A stretch of 64,000 nucleotides of DNA from Sulfuricurvum sp. (GTDB taxonomy: Bacteria; Campylobacterota; Campylobacteria; Campylobacterales; Sulfurimonadaceae), in assembly GCA_030692765.1 (NCBI GenBank), contig JAUYUB010000024.1:62001-126000 (forward strand). Direction: 5' to 3'. Both the position numbers and the translations under genes were made by a program. Positions 7,706 through 15,957 of the stretch are shown here, in pieces. Within the stretch, counting starts at the first letter, position 1; each line of letters begins with the position of its first letter. Below the pieces are notes generated by a model. It was not told the origin of the DNA and ran no database searches. It saw only the letters and a program-made list of their open reading frames with translations.

Positions 7706-10700
7706 TGAAACGATTATTAGGCGCCATTATGATCGTTTTAGGGGTGATAACACCTCTGTTTGCCAGTTCTGAAGGAACTTTGAGTATTTATCTGTTTAAT
7801 CAAGGAACTCCACTCGTCAATAATGAGATACGTCTTGACGGAAAGATAGATTATTCTACCGATAAAGATGGGAACCTAAGAGTAGAGCTAGCTTCCGGTA
7901 ATCATCAAGTCGAAGTGTTTGCGAAAAACAAACAAGGCAGCAATTTGGGTTACTCAAAAAAACAAGTGGTGATTAAAGAAGGGAAAAATACTCAATTGAT
8001 TATCTCATTTGAAAATGAAAAAGAGCCAAATGTCTCACTGGAGACACCGGACGATAATAAAGAAAATGGAGTTAAAAAAATCGATACTACTAAATTAGGA
8101 ATGATTCAAGGGGTAGTGTTGAATGAGGAGAAGCATCAGCCTGTTGCCAATGCTCGAATATTTGTCAAAGGGACATCCATTGACTCAAGAAGTGATACGA
8201 ATGGGCGCTTTTCTTTCTCGATTCCTGCGGAACAAAACATTTCAATATCCATTGTTCATTCTGAATACAGCGCTAAAACATTCAATAATTTAGTAGTTGC
8301 TAAAGATGCCACGATAAAGCAAACAGTTGTGTTGACTCCTGCGAGTGTAGAACTCGAAGAATTTGTAGTCTTGGCTCCAAAAGTGAGTGGATCAATTAGT
8401 AGTATCATGCTTGAAGAAAAAGAGAGTCAATCTATCACAAACATCCTAAGTTCTGAAGAGATGTCAAAAAAAGGCGATAGCGATGCTGCTACAGCATTGA
8501 AGCGTGTTACGGGTGTGACTCTTGTAGGGGGAAAAAATATTTATGTACGTGGTCTTGGGGATCGTTATTCGAATATCGAGATGAACTCTATGCCTATTCC
8601 CTCACCTGATCCAACCAAGCGTGTTGTTCCGTTGGACATCTTCCCATCAGGTGTTATTGAATCGATGAAGGTACAAAAAAGTGGTACACCTGATGTTCCA
8701 GCCAGTTTTGGTGGTGGATATGTTGATATACGTACAAAACACGATGTAAATGAAAATTATCTTCGAGTCTCAATGGAGACTAAAGGTAATTCAAATACTG
8801 GGAAAAATGTTGATGGATATCAAGGAGGCGGATCAGACTGGACAGGATTTGACGACGGATACCGAGCGATATCGACAGATATTTTAAATAATTCTCAGGT
8901 TGTGGTAGGAGAGCGTATGAAAGCATTTACTACTGACTATTTTACAAAAGAGCAATTATCGAAATTTACACAAGATTACCTCTCTCGGAATTATGATGTC
9001 ACTCAAAAGTCACTACCGATGGGCGGAAAAGGTTTTGTTGAAGGGGCCTATAAGCTTCAACTTTCTGACAAGCATAAACTAAGCTTTTTTGGAAACTACG
9101 GATATGAGCAGGATCATAAATTTAGAGAAGAATCGTATGCAAGGTATGAATATAACCAAGCTACAGGTGAACTTGAAGTAGAGCCAGAACAATATGGCAC
9201 ATTGCGTAATACAACAAGCAAATACAAGCAATCCAGATTGTTTAATATCGGATACAATTTTGATGATGTGTTCAAGCTTCAGTATACTAAGCTCTATACC
9301 CACAATACGGATGATGTCACTAGGGTAGTTAGCGGGATTATGGGTTCGAATGATGAAGATATGTCTAAATACTATTTGGACTGGGAAGAGCGTACTCTGG
9401 ATGTGAACCAGATCAACGGAACTTTTGATTATCTTTTGTATGATCACCCATCGACCGTTACTTTCGGTGCTGAGAAGGCAACTTCCAAACTCAATCAACC
9501 GAACAATTATCAATATACTTATCGAAATGAAGGAGAACCGTATCTAGATAATAGAATCTCTAATAATATCTCCAATAAACTTGAATCGGATGATGAAGTT
9601 TTAGCCTTTTTTCTGACCAACAGGTTAAATTATGAGATTTTTTCGCCTCAAGATTATTTTGAAATGGGTGTTGCATTGAGCAGTAAAGAGCGTATCTCAC
9701 GTCAGAACAAGTATTATTTGCGAAAAATCAGTGGTTCTAGCATTGTGGATGATCTAGATATGACAGGAAATATCGAGTCTATATACAACGAATATGTTCG
9801 TGATGACACACCCTACGATGAAAGATCTCTTGTTGTTTCACAATTATTTCAGCCATCTGATTATTTTGATGCTGAGGCAGAAGAACAGAGTTTTTATATG
9901 AGTGCATTCATGAATCCTACAGAGCAAATCGAGATGTTGATAGGATTTCGTAAGGTTTCATTTGAGCAAATTGTTTATCAGTACAAGGAAGATCGTCAAA
10001 ATCCAGACCCGACTAAACGTAGATTGATTCAAAAAATACCTGAATCATTAAACTTAGATGATATTTTCCCAAGTCTCAGCCTGAAATATAAAATAGATGA
10101 AATGAACCATATCGATACAGCTATTTCAAAGACATATATCGTACCTGATTTGCGTGAATTTACTGATGGTGAATATTTTCATCCTTATGAGGTTGCGACC
10201 GTTGTGGGGAATCCGGAATTAGAAAATACGAATATCTACAGCTTTGATTTGAAGTACAGTCACTTTTTCTCCGATACGGAAAATATTAAATTTGGGCTGT
10301 TTTATAAATTATTGGATAAACCGATAGAAGATGTAATGCTTCCCTCTTCTTCTTTACCGATCTATTCGTATGATAATGCTAGCTCGGCTACACTCTATGG
10401 GTTTGAGATCGATGGACGAAAAGAACTTGATTTCATTTCACCTTTATTGGAAGGATACTTTATCGGTGGAAATTTTTCTTACACGAATTCGGATGTAACA
10501 CTTAGAAAGGAGCAAGAAGCTATCTATACCACCAATCACAGACAGCTTCAGGGTTTATCTCAAACGGTGATAAACTTATCATTAGGATATGAGGCATCGG
10601 ATCGTTCGGCTGTATTTACCTATAACGAAATGGGTGAACGAATTCGTAAAGTAGGTATGATTGATGATGTTGAGCGTTTCCCGGATATCTATGAAGTACC

Positions 10701-10872
10701 AGCGTCTGTTTTAGATTTTGTATGGATGGAAAAGTTTACCCCCTCTTTTAGCGGGCAAATAAAATTGCAAAATCTTTTGGATGAGGAGACGATATGGGAA
10801 CAGGGAGGAAGAATCACCAATCGTTATAAACTTGGGCAAAGTTTTTCTTTTGGTGTTACCTACAAATACTAG
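7705..10872 (+). CDS. TonB-dependent outer-membrane receptor with N-terminal carboxypeptidase-regulatory-like domain
   Basis: A 1055-residue protein starting at ATG 7705. The signal peptide is at ~1-21. A first Ig-like/PEGA-like domain covers ~25-105, a charged linker follows, and a CarboxypepD_reg-like domain covers ~133-210 (GMIQGVVLNEEKHQPVANAR). A TonB-box-like stretch VELEEFVVLAP lies near 214-224. The plug (~240-345) contains TNILSSEEMSKKGDSDAATA and YVRGLGDRYSNIEMN. The large beta-barrel ends in an aromatic residue. Such receptors import large or scarce ligands through the outer membrane; the ligand is not known. It is the last large gene of the TonB operon, and a shared PhoB-like promoter suggests a phosphorus-containing ligand (inference). 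Confidence 0.92.
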   Translation: MKRLLGAIMIVLGVITPLFASSEGTLSIYLFNQGTPLVNNEIRLDGKIDYSTDKDGNLRVELASGNHQVEVFAKNKQGSNLGYSKKQVVIKEGKNTQLIISFENEKEPNVSLETPDDNKENGVKKIDTTKLGMIQGVVLNEEKHQPVANARIFVKGTSIDSRSDTNGRFSFSIPAEQNISISIVHSEYSAKTFNNLVVAKDATIKQTVVLTPASVELEEFVVLAPKVSGSISSIMLEEKESQSITNILSSEEMSKKGDSDAATALKRVTGVTLVGGKNIYVRGLGDRYSNIEMNSMPIPSPDPTKRVVPLDIFPSGVIESMKVQKSGTPDVPASFGGGYVDIRTKHDVNENYLRVSMETKGNSNTGKNVDGYQGGGSDWTGFDDGYRAISTDILNNSQVVVGERMKAFTTDYFTKEQLSKFTQDYLSRNYDVTQKSLPMGGKGFVEGAYKLQLSDKHKLSFFGNYGYEQDHKFREESYARYEYNQATGELEVEPEQYGTLRNTTSKYKQSRLFNIGYNFDDVFKLQYTKLYTHNTDDVTRVVSGIMGSNDEDMSKYYLDWEERTLDVNQINGTFDYLLYDHPSTVTFGAEKATSKLNQPNNYQYTYRNEGEPYLDNRISNNISNKLESDDEVLAFFLTNRLNYEIFSPQDYFEMGVALSSKERISRQNKYYLRKISGSSIVDDLDMTGNIESIYNEYVRDDTPYDERSLVVSQLFQPSDYFDAEAEEQSFYMSAFMNPTEQIEMLIGFRKVSFEQIVYQYKEDRQNPDPTKRRLIQKIPESLNLDDIFPSLSLKYKIDEMNHIDTAISKTYIVPDLREFTDGEYFHPYEVATVVGNPELENTNIYSFDLKYSHFFSDTENIKFGLFYKLLDKPIEDVMLPSSSLPIYSYDNASSATLYGFEIDGRKELDFISPLLEGYFIGGNFSYTNSDVTLRKEQEAIYTTNHRQLQGLSQTVINLSLGYEASDRSAVFTYNEMGERIRKVGMIDDVERFPDIYEVPASVLDFVWMEKFTPSFSGQIKLQNLLDEETIWEQGGRITNRYKLGQSFSFGVTYKY

Positions 10873-10977
10873 AGGGTATTTCAAGATTTTTGGTTTATCA
10901 TCGAGTAGTACAGTTCCAAGTTTGATTGTAGTTGATAAGAATTACAAGCATCATTGGAATATTTTAAAAGGAAAAAT

Positions 10978-11133
10978 ATGAAAATTGTGATTACTATAAT
11001 TGCTATCATGCTTTTTGTAGGTAGTTTTGGTGGGTGTAGCGTCGTTAATTCGAATCAAGCTTTCGATAACAAAGCCAATGAAAAGTCAGTTTCGAAAGAA
11101 AAAGAAGCAGTCTGGACCCATTTCACTTATTGA
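10978..11133 (+). CDS. small lipoprotein
   Basis: A 51-residue ORF starting at ATG 10978 with AAAAGGA upstream. A hydrophobic N-terminal segment (KIVITIIAIMLFVGSFGGC) ends in a lipobox-like FGGC with Cys19, leaving a mature peptide of about 33 residues, mostly charged. It lies 105 nt after the receptor and before the RTX-gene promoter, so it is probably the last gene of the TonB operon. The function is not known; a lipid-anchored partner of the receptor is possible. The 105 nt between receptor and lipoprotein hold nothing recognisable. Confidence 0.6.
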   Translation: MKIVITIIAIMLFVGSFGGCSVVNSNQAFDNKANEKSVSKEKEAVWTHFTY

Positions 11134-11189
11134 TACCATACCGTGTCCTCTCTATACATCCCTCTTTACATTCTTTATCAGACTTGCTC

Positions 11190-11222
11190 TGTAACATACG
11201 TGTAACCTTAATGCCATATCAT
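11190..11222 (+). promoter_or_regulatory. PhoB-like direct-repeat box and -10 for the RTX beta-helix gene
   Basis: TGTAACA (11190-11196) and TGTAACC (11201-11207) form the cleanest 11-bp-period repeat in the window. TATCAT (11217-11222, five of six to consensus) follows after exactly 9 bp. The predicted transcript has a leader of about 110 nt before ATG 11341. The gap 11134-11340 otherwise holds nothing recognisable. Confidence 0.65.
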
Positions 11223-11340
11223 TTCATGAAAGATTGATTTAGAAATGAGTAGTTGGTGTACTGGCAACATGTATTTCATCCAACATGCATACGGCTTTTA
11301 ATAAATCGATTGAAAAATTTAAACTGAAAGTGAGAAATCC

Positions 11341-13125
11341 ATGGCAGCGACAAAGCAGACCTTAACAGGTGATATTACAACGAATATGACATTGACCAAA
11401 GACAAAGTATGGGTTTTGGATGGATTGGTAGCCGTTAAGAACGGTGCTACATTGACGATCGAAGCGGGTACGATCATTGTTGGAAAAGACGGAACAGGTT
11501 CTGCAACATCGTATATGATCATCGACAAAGGTTCAAAAATTGATGCGCAGGGTACAGCTCTAGCACCGATCGTTTTTACATCTGAAAAAGCATATGATGG
11601 TGCAGCTGATGCTGTAGGACAATGGGGTGGTTTGACCATTATTGGAAATGCTGGAAATGCACAGGTTAATGCATACGAAGTGAACACTGCATTTGTAGCT
11701 GGTACATCAAATATGGCGGATAATTCCGGTATCCTGAAATATGTCAAGATTTTGAACTCTGGTATTACAATGCAGCAAGACAAAGAGATCAATGGTCTAA
11801 GTCTTGTGGGTGTTGGGTCAGGGACTACGATTGACAATATCACCGTTAACAATTCGGATGATGATGGTATTGAATTATGGGGTGGAACGGTCAATCTCAG
11901 TAACATTACAATTTCTGGTTGTACAGATGATCATTTCGATATCGATGATGGCTATTCGGGAACAGTAACAAATTTGACTATTGTACAAACATCAGGAAAT
12001 GCAGCGATCGAGATGTCTGGTACAACTAATGCGACATTTGATGGATTAACAATTACTCAAAACAAATCGAATAAAGAGGGTGTTATTTTCTTTAAGGGTG
12101 CTGGAATCGGCGGAACATTCAAAAATGCAACGATTACCGATAACGTGGCAGGAACTGCAGGAGCGATCCATAGTGATAATGCGGGAACAGATACAGCTCA
12201 CGCGAGTTTTACGAATGTTACCCTCAATGGAACATCAACAGATGCTCAATTCACTGGACCTTCAGCTATAGCGCTTAAAACAAAATTTGATGGTGGAAGT
12301 GTACAGTTTAATGGTTCAATTACTTCAGATGATGATGTATTGACAGGCACATCAGGTATTGATACCCTTTCGTATGAGACATCTGGTAAGGCAGTAAAAT
12401 TCAGCCTTGCCCTTCAAACTGCTCAAAAAACAGGAGGATCTGGAACTGATACAGTTAGCGGCTTCGAGAACGTGACGGGTTCAGCCTATAATGATAAACT
12501 GACCGGAGACAGTTCGGACAACGTGATAGATGGAGGAGTAGGCGCTGATAATATGGCAGGCGGTTTAGGCGATGACACTTATTACATCGACAACAGCAAA
12601 GATAAAGCGACCGAAGCTAAAGAAGCTGGAAACGATACGGTACACACTTCGATCAATATCACTAAAGCGATCAATAATATCGAAAACTTTATCGCCGATG
12701 GAACTTCCGGTATCACAATAGTTGGAAACACTCTTAATAATATTATCACTGGAAACAGTGGAGCAAATGTATTGGACGGGGGATTGGGTAATGATACGCT
12801 CATCGGAGGCAATGGTGCTGATACGTTTAAGTTCTCAACAAAATTAGCATTTACCAATTACGATATCATTTCTACCTTTACTTCAGGCGAAGACAAAATC
12901 GAGCTGAGCAAAAAAATATTTAAATCAATAGCAAAAACATTCACTGCTGATAATTTTATCAACGGTACCGCAGCGGTCGAAGCGACTGATTATTTGATCT
13001 ATAACAAAACGACGGGAATACTTTATTATGATGCTGATGGAATCGGAACCAAATCAACAGCGATTGAAGTGGCCATCATCGGTAACAATACTGATTTAGC
13101 TTTCACTGACTTTACTGTAGCCTGA
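11341..13125 (+). CDS. secreted parallel beta-helix protein with C-terminal RTX repeats
   Basis: A 594-residue, very acidic protein rich in Gly, Thr, Asn and Asp, with no Sec signal. Residues ~1-330 are a right-handed beta-helix type repeat, opening with the motif LTGDITTNMTLTKDK, then GATLTIEAGTIIVG and WGGLTIIGNAGNA, as in many surface-layer and envelope proteins. Residues ~335-515 carry RTX calcium-binding nonapeptides (DGGVGADNMAGGLGDD near 397, LDGGLGNDTLIGGNGAD near 477). The end resembles serralysin-type C-termini used for type I secretion. It probably leaves the cell through a TolC-type exporter encoded elsewhere. No catalytic motif was recognised. Its PhoB-like promoter ties it to the receptor operon. 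Confidence 0.85.
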   Translation: MAATKQTLTGDITTNMTLTKDKVWVLDGLVAVKNGATLTIEAGTIIVGKDGTGSATSYMIIDKGSKIDAQGTALAPIVFTSEKAYDGAADAVGQWGGLTIIGNAGNAQVNAYEVNTAFVAGTSNMADNSGILKYVKILNSGITMQQDKEINGLSLVGVGSGTTIDNITVNNSDDDGIELWGGTVNLSNITISGCTDDHFDIDDGYSGTVTNLTIVQTSGNAAIEMSGTTNATFDGLTITQNKSNKEGVIFFKGAGIGGTFKNATITDNVAGTAGAIHSDNAGTDTAHASFTNVTLNGTSTDAQFTGPSAIALKTKFDGGSVQFNGSITSDDDVLTGTSGIDTLSYETSGKAVKFSLALQTAQKTGGSGTDTVSGFENVTGSAYNDKLTGDSSDNVIDGGVGADNMAGGLGDDTYYIDNSKDKATEAKEAGNDTVHTSINITKAINNIENFIADGTSGITIVGNTLNNIITGNSGANVLDGGLGNDTLIGGNGADTFKFSTKLAFTNYDIISTFTSGEDKIELSKKIFKSIAKTFTADNFINGTAAVEATDYLIYNKTTGILYYDADGIGTKSTAIEVAIIGNNTDLAFTDFTVA

Positions 13126-13149
13126 TTCTCAACATCAGGGAGCGTTAGA

Positions 13150-13212
13150 AGCTTCGTGTCAGTCCTATAGAACTTTAAATTCTAAAGGACTGACAGATAA
13201 ACGAGGCTTTTA
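13150..13212 (+). terminator. long stem-loop after the RTX gene
   Basis: A 16-bp stem with one mismatch (13157-13172 with 13180-13195, 7-nt loop) is enclosed by a second stem (AGCTTCGT with ACGAGGCT), followed by TTTTAAT. It most likely ends the RTX transcript, and could serve the convergent elyC transcript from the other side. Confidence 0.65.
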
Positions 13213-13249
13213 ATATTATATACACTGCAATTATCTATTAAGGACTGTT

Positions 13250-13996
13250 CTAGAGATAGCCTTTTAATCTTCCCCACACAAGACCCAGATACTCATGAAA
13301 ACCAGCCTCAGAACGTCCTAGCCCATCAGCACTTGGAAATTGCCAGAGTGTATCATGCTCTTTTACTTGAAAGTCTGTAGGAGCAGAAATGACCTCTATA
13401 CCCTCTTTACGAAAAAGTGCCGATGCACGAACCATATGGGATGCTGAGGTGACGAGAATCAGTGGTTGCTTTCCGATGATCTTTTTAGCGGCAGCAGCTT
13501 CTTCCTGAGTATCTTGAGGCGTTTCGAGAAGAATAATATCGGCAGGGTTAACGCCAAGAGCAATGGCCATTTGAGCATTTTTACATGCATTGGAGACAGG
13601 ATCTCTTCCCCTGTGCCCGCTAAAAATAATTTTCATATTCCCATGGGCCTTGTAGAGTGAAACGCCCTCGTTGAGTCGTGCCAGTGAAACCAGTCCTATC
13701 TCTGAGGAGAGAGGGATCCGGGGATTGCTGGTGTGTCCGTTTCCAAGTACATGGATGTATTTTACAGGTGTATCGGTAAGTTTTACTTTGTCATAAGCGC
13801 TTTCAAGCGGTAATAGCAGCAGTGCCGAAAAAGGAGGATAAGATAAGAGGCTGATCCACAACAGTGCAAAAAGAAGGATTTTTTTAGCACGACGATGATC
13901 GTTACGCTGCCAAAAATAAAATCCGATTGCGACTAAAAGAAGAAAGATTGGGAAAGGCATCAAAAAAGACGAAAGGAATTTTTTGACGAAAAACAT
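13250..13996 (-). CDS. elyC: ElyC/SanA/YdcF-family (DUF218) membrane protein
   Basis: A 248-residue protein with two N-terminal membrane helices (~8-28 and ~38-58) and a periplasmic DUF218 domain. The domain starts with VKYIHVLGNGH, has the RLNEGVSLYK and IIFSGHRGRDP segments, and ends with TSASHMVRASALFRKEGIEVI. Length and two-helix topology match ElyC of enterobacteria, a factor affecting undecaprenyl-phosphate or peptidoglycan metabolism. The symbol is by family resemblance only. It is the last gene of the nadD-rsfS-elyC run, 2 nt after rsfS. Confidence 0.8.
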   Translation of the reverse strand: MFFVKKFLSSFLMPFPIFLLLVAIGFYFWQRNDHRRAKKILLFALLWISLLSYPPFSALLLLPLESAYDKVKLTDTPVKYIHVLGNGHTSNPRIPLSSEIGLVSLARLNEGVSLYKAHGNMKIIFSGHRGRDPVSNACKNAQMAIALGVNPADIILLETPQDTQEEAAAAKKIIGKQPLILVTSASHMVRASALFRKEGIEVISAPTDFQVKEHDTLWQFPSADGLGRSEAGFHEYLGLVWGRLKGYL

Positions 13997-13998
13997 CT

Positions 13999-14328
13999 CT
14001 ATGCTTTATTTTTCCGTGCTGCGATTTCGCGTAAAAAGCTTTCTAGATCATAGATGCTGCGATAATTAGGAGTTAGAACATGGATGAGAATATCTCCCAA
14101 ATCAATCGCGATCCAGTCGCCGCTTTCATCGATGGCTAAAAACTCTTCGTCCGGTTTTAGTCCACGTTTGAGGTGATCGAGCAGGGCAAATGTATGACGC
14201 TCTCCCAATGAGGTTGCGATAACAACGTAATCTGCGAAATAATCGGTTCCTTGAAGATCAAAGACTTCAATGTTTTCGGCTTTGTTCATGTCTAATACAT
14301 GACTGATTTTTTCAATTCTTGGGTTCAT
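13999..14328 (-). CDS. rsfS: ribosomal silencing factor RsfS
   Basis: A 109-residue protein, the usual length of RsfS (YbeB/Iojap). The conserved core is present: the GTDYFADYVVIATS stretch, then WIAIDLGDILIHVL. RsfS binds uL14 on the large subunit and blocks subunit joining when nutrients are low. It overlaps nadD by 17 nt; the nadD-rsfS pair is widespread in bacteria. Confidence 0.93.
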   Translation of the reverse strand: MNPRIEKISHVLDMNKAENIEVFDLQGTDYFADYVVIATSLGERHTFALLDHLKRGLKPDEEFLAIDESGDWIAIDLGDILIHVLTPNYRSIYDLESFLREIAARKNKA

Positions 14329-14854
14329 AATGTTCCTTGTAGTAAGTAATAATATCGTTTTCGATCGTGTGTTCGAGACCCAATGAAGTTAATCGGTCTC
14401 GAAAATGGGTTGAACTTATCGTTTCATTGACGTCTAGCGTTATCATCCCCTCAGGGATAACGATGTTATCGCGTGTGGCAACGACAAAAATAACTTTTTG
14501 ACAAAGCTTTTCATACGCGTGCCATTTTGGCAATGATGACAGATTATCGGCTCCGATGATCAGATAGAGCTTTTCACCCGTGGATGCATAATGTTCCACG
14601 GTTTCAATCGTAGGAACACTGCGATGCAGCCTGACTTCAAAATCACTGATTTCGACTTTTGAGTATGGTTCAAAAATTTTCTTCAACCATGCAATGCGAA
14701 CAGCACCCTCGGCACATACATATGATTTAAAAGGGTTGCGGAAATTAGGGACAATAATGAGTTTGTCAATATCCAAAACATCCAATGCTTTGAGTGCAAC
14801 ACTCACGTGACCTGCATGGGGTGGATCAAAACTTCCGCCATAAAGTGCTAGCAA
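14312..14854 (-). CDS. nadD: nicotinate-nucleotide adenylyltransferase
   Basis: A 180-residue protein with the nucleotidyltransferase signature GGSFDPPHAGH at residues 6-16 and ISSTHFRDRL near the C-terminus (the ISSTxxR motif). It converts nicotinate mononucleotide and ATP to deamido-NAD in the cytosol, the step shared by de novo and salvage NAD synthesis; nadB of the same pathway lies at the other end of this window. It is first in the nadD-rsfS-elyC run and divergent from gapA, with 86 nt between them for both promoters. Confidence 0.94.
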   Translation of the reverse strand: MLALYGGSFDPPHAGHVSVALKALDVLDIDKLIIVPNFRNPFKSYVCAEGAVRIAWLKKIFEPYSKVEISDFEVRLHRSVPTIETVEHYASTGEKLYLIIGADNLSSLPKWHAYEKLCQKVIFVVATRDNIVIPEGMITLDVNETISSTHFRDRLTSLGLEHTIENDIITYYKEHYEPKN

Positions 14855-14940
14855 CGTTTGCCTTGTACAGTATTTTAATCGAAATTATAACCGAATTTTG
14901 GTAAAATCCCCTTATTACCGTAGAAGAGGAAGAGAGTTTA

Positions 14941-15957
14941 ATGGCGCTAAAAATCGCTATCAATGGATTTGGTCGAATCGGTCGCGGTGTTACGAGGTTA
15001 ATTGCCTCGCGCGATGATGTTGAACTTGTAGCCATTAATGATATGGCTTCCATTGAAATGATGCTGTATTTATTACAAAATGATTCCGTTCATGGTTCTT
15101 TTGGTGAAGAAGCATCGATTGTGGATACAACCCATCTCAAAATCGGCGCGCAAACAGTTACTATTTTTTCCCATAAAAATCCTGAAGATTTAGATTTTGG
15201 AGCTTGCGGTGCGGATGTGGTATTTGAATGCAGCGGTTTATTCCTGACAGCAGATTCTACACGACACCATCTTGAAAAAGGGGTAAAAAAAGTCATTATT
15301 TCGGCTCCTAAACAAGACGAAACAACACCAACCTTTGTCTTGGGAGTGAATCATCATCTGTACGCCGGAGAAGCAATTATCTCCAATGCATCGTGCACGA
15401 CCAACTGCTTGGGCCCCATTGCCAAGATTATCGATGAAGCGTATGGAATAGAAAAAGGGTTGATGACTACGATTCATGCTTATACAAACGGTCAGTCGAT
15501 TATGGATACAGCACACGGGACAGATATGCGCCGTTCACGTGCGGCTGCGGTGAACATGATTCCTACTACGACCGGTGCCGCCAAAGCCCTTTCGCTCGTT
15601 TTACCATCACTGGAGGGGAAGCTGCATGGTCAAAGCGTACGCGTTCCTACTCCTGATGTGTCGATGGTGGATTTGAATGTTTTGGTACGTGAAAATGTGA
15701 CGAAAGAAGCAATAGTGGTACTTTTCAAACAGTATGCGGAAGGTGATATGAACGGGATATTGGAAGTCGATGAGCGCTATCGTGTATCGCAAGACTTTGT
15801 AGGTTCCAGTTACAGCGCGATTGTCGCGGCGGATTTAGTGCAAGTGATCGATGGTAATTTGGTTAAAATCATGGCGTGGTATGACAATGAATGGGGTTAT
15901 TCCAATCGGCTTATTGAAATGGCACTGTTTATTACAAATTTTAAAGGACAAAAATGA
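14941..15957 (+). CDS. gapA: glyceraldehyde-3-phosphate dehydrogenase, type I
   Basis: A 338-residue protein with an N-terminal Rossmann fold ([14 protein letters not shown]) and the active-site motif [10 protein letters not shown] with its catalytic Cys near residue 152. Substrate-binding segments such as [19 protein letters not shown] and the C-terminal [11 protein letters not shown] are also present. It catalyses the NAD(P)-linked interconversion of glyceraldehyde-3-phosphate and 1,3-bisphosphoglycerate. GAGGAAGAG lies just upstream. It begins the gapA-pgk-tpiA-fabI operon and overlaps pgk by 4 nt (ATGA). Confidence 0.97.
   Translation: MALKIAINGFGRIGRGVTRLIASRDDVELVAINDMASIEMMLYLLQNDSVHGSFGEEASIVDTTHLKIGAQTVTIFSHKNPEDLDFGACGADVVFECSGLFLTADSTRHHLEKGVKKVIISAPKQDETTPTFVLGVNHHLYAGEAIISNASCTTNCLGPIAKIIDEAYGIEKGLMTTIHAYTNGQSIMDTAHGTDMRRSRAAAVNMIPTTTGAAKALSLVLPSLEGKLHGQSVRVPTPDVSMVDLNVLVRENVTKEAIVVLFKQYAEGDMNGILEVDERYRVSQDFVGSSYSAIVAADLVQVIDGNLVKIMAWYDNEWGYSNRLIEMALFITNFKGQK

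Noticed and set aside
9079-9513. A 144-codon minus-strand frame inside the receptor gene
   Set aside because: No ribosome site, no promoter and no domain; it lies wholly inside a confidently identified barrel.
10781-10981. A 66-codon frame running from inside the receptor gene to the lipoprotein start
   Set aside because: Most of it is out of frame within the receptor barrel, it has no ribosome site, and the part after the receptor stop shows no domain. The lipoprotein frame at 10978 is better supported.
11319-11906. A 195-codon minus-strand frame opposite the RTX gene
   Set aside because: It is the antisense shadow of a Gly/Thr/Asp-rich repeat gene; the product is Pro/Ser/Ala/Val-rich low-complexity sequence with no start signal.
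13157-13195. CRISPR repeat or inverted end of an insertion sequence
   Set aside because: It occurs once, has no spacer series and no transposase nearby; it fits a terminator.
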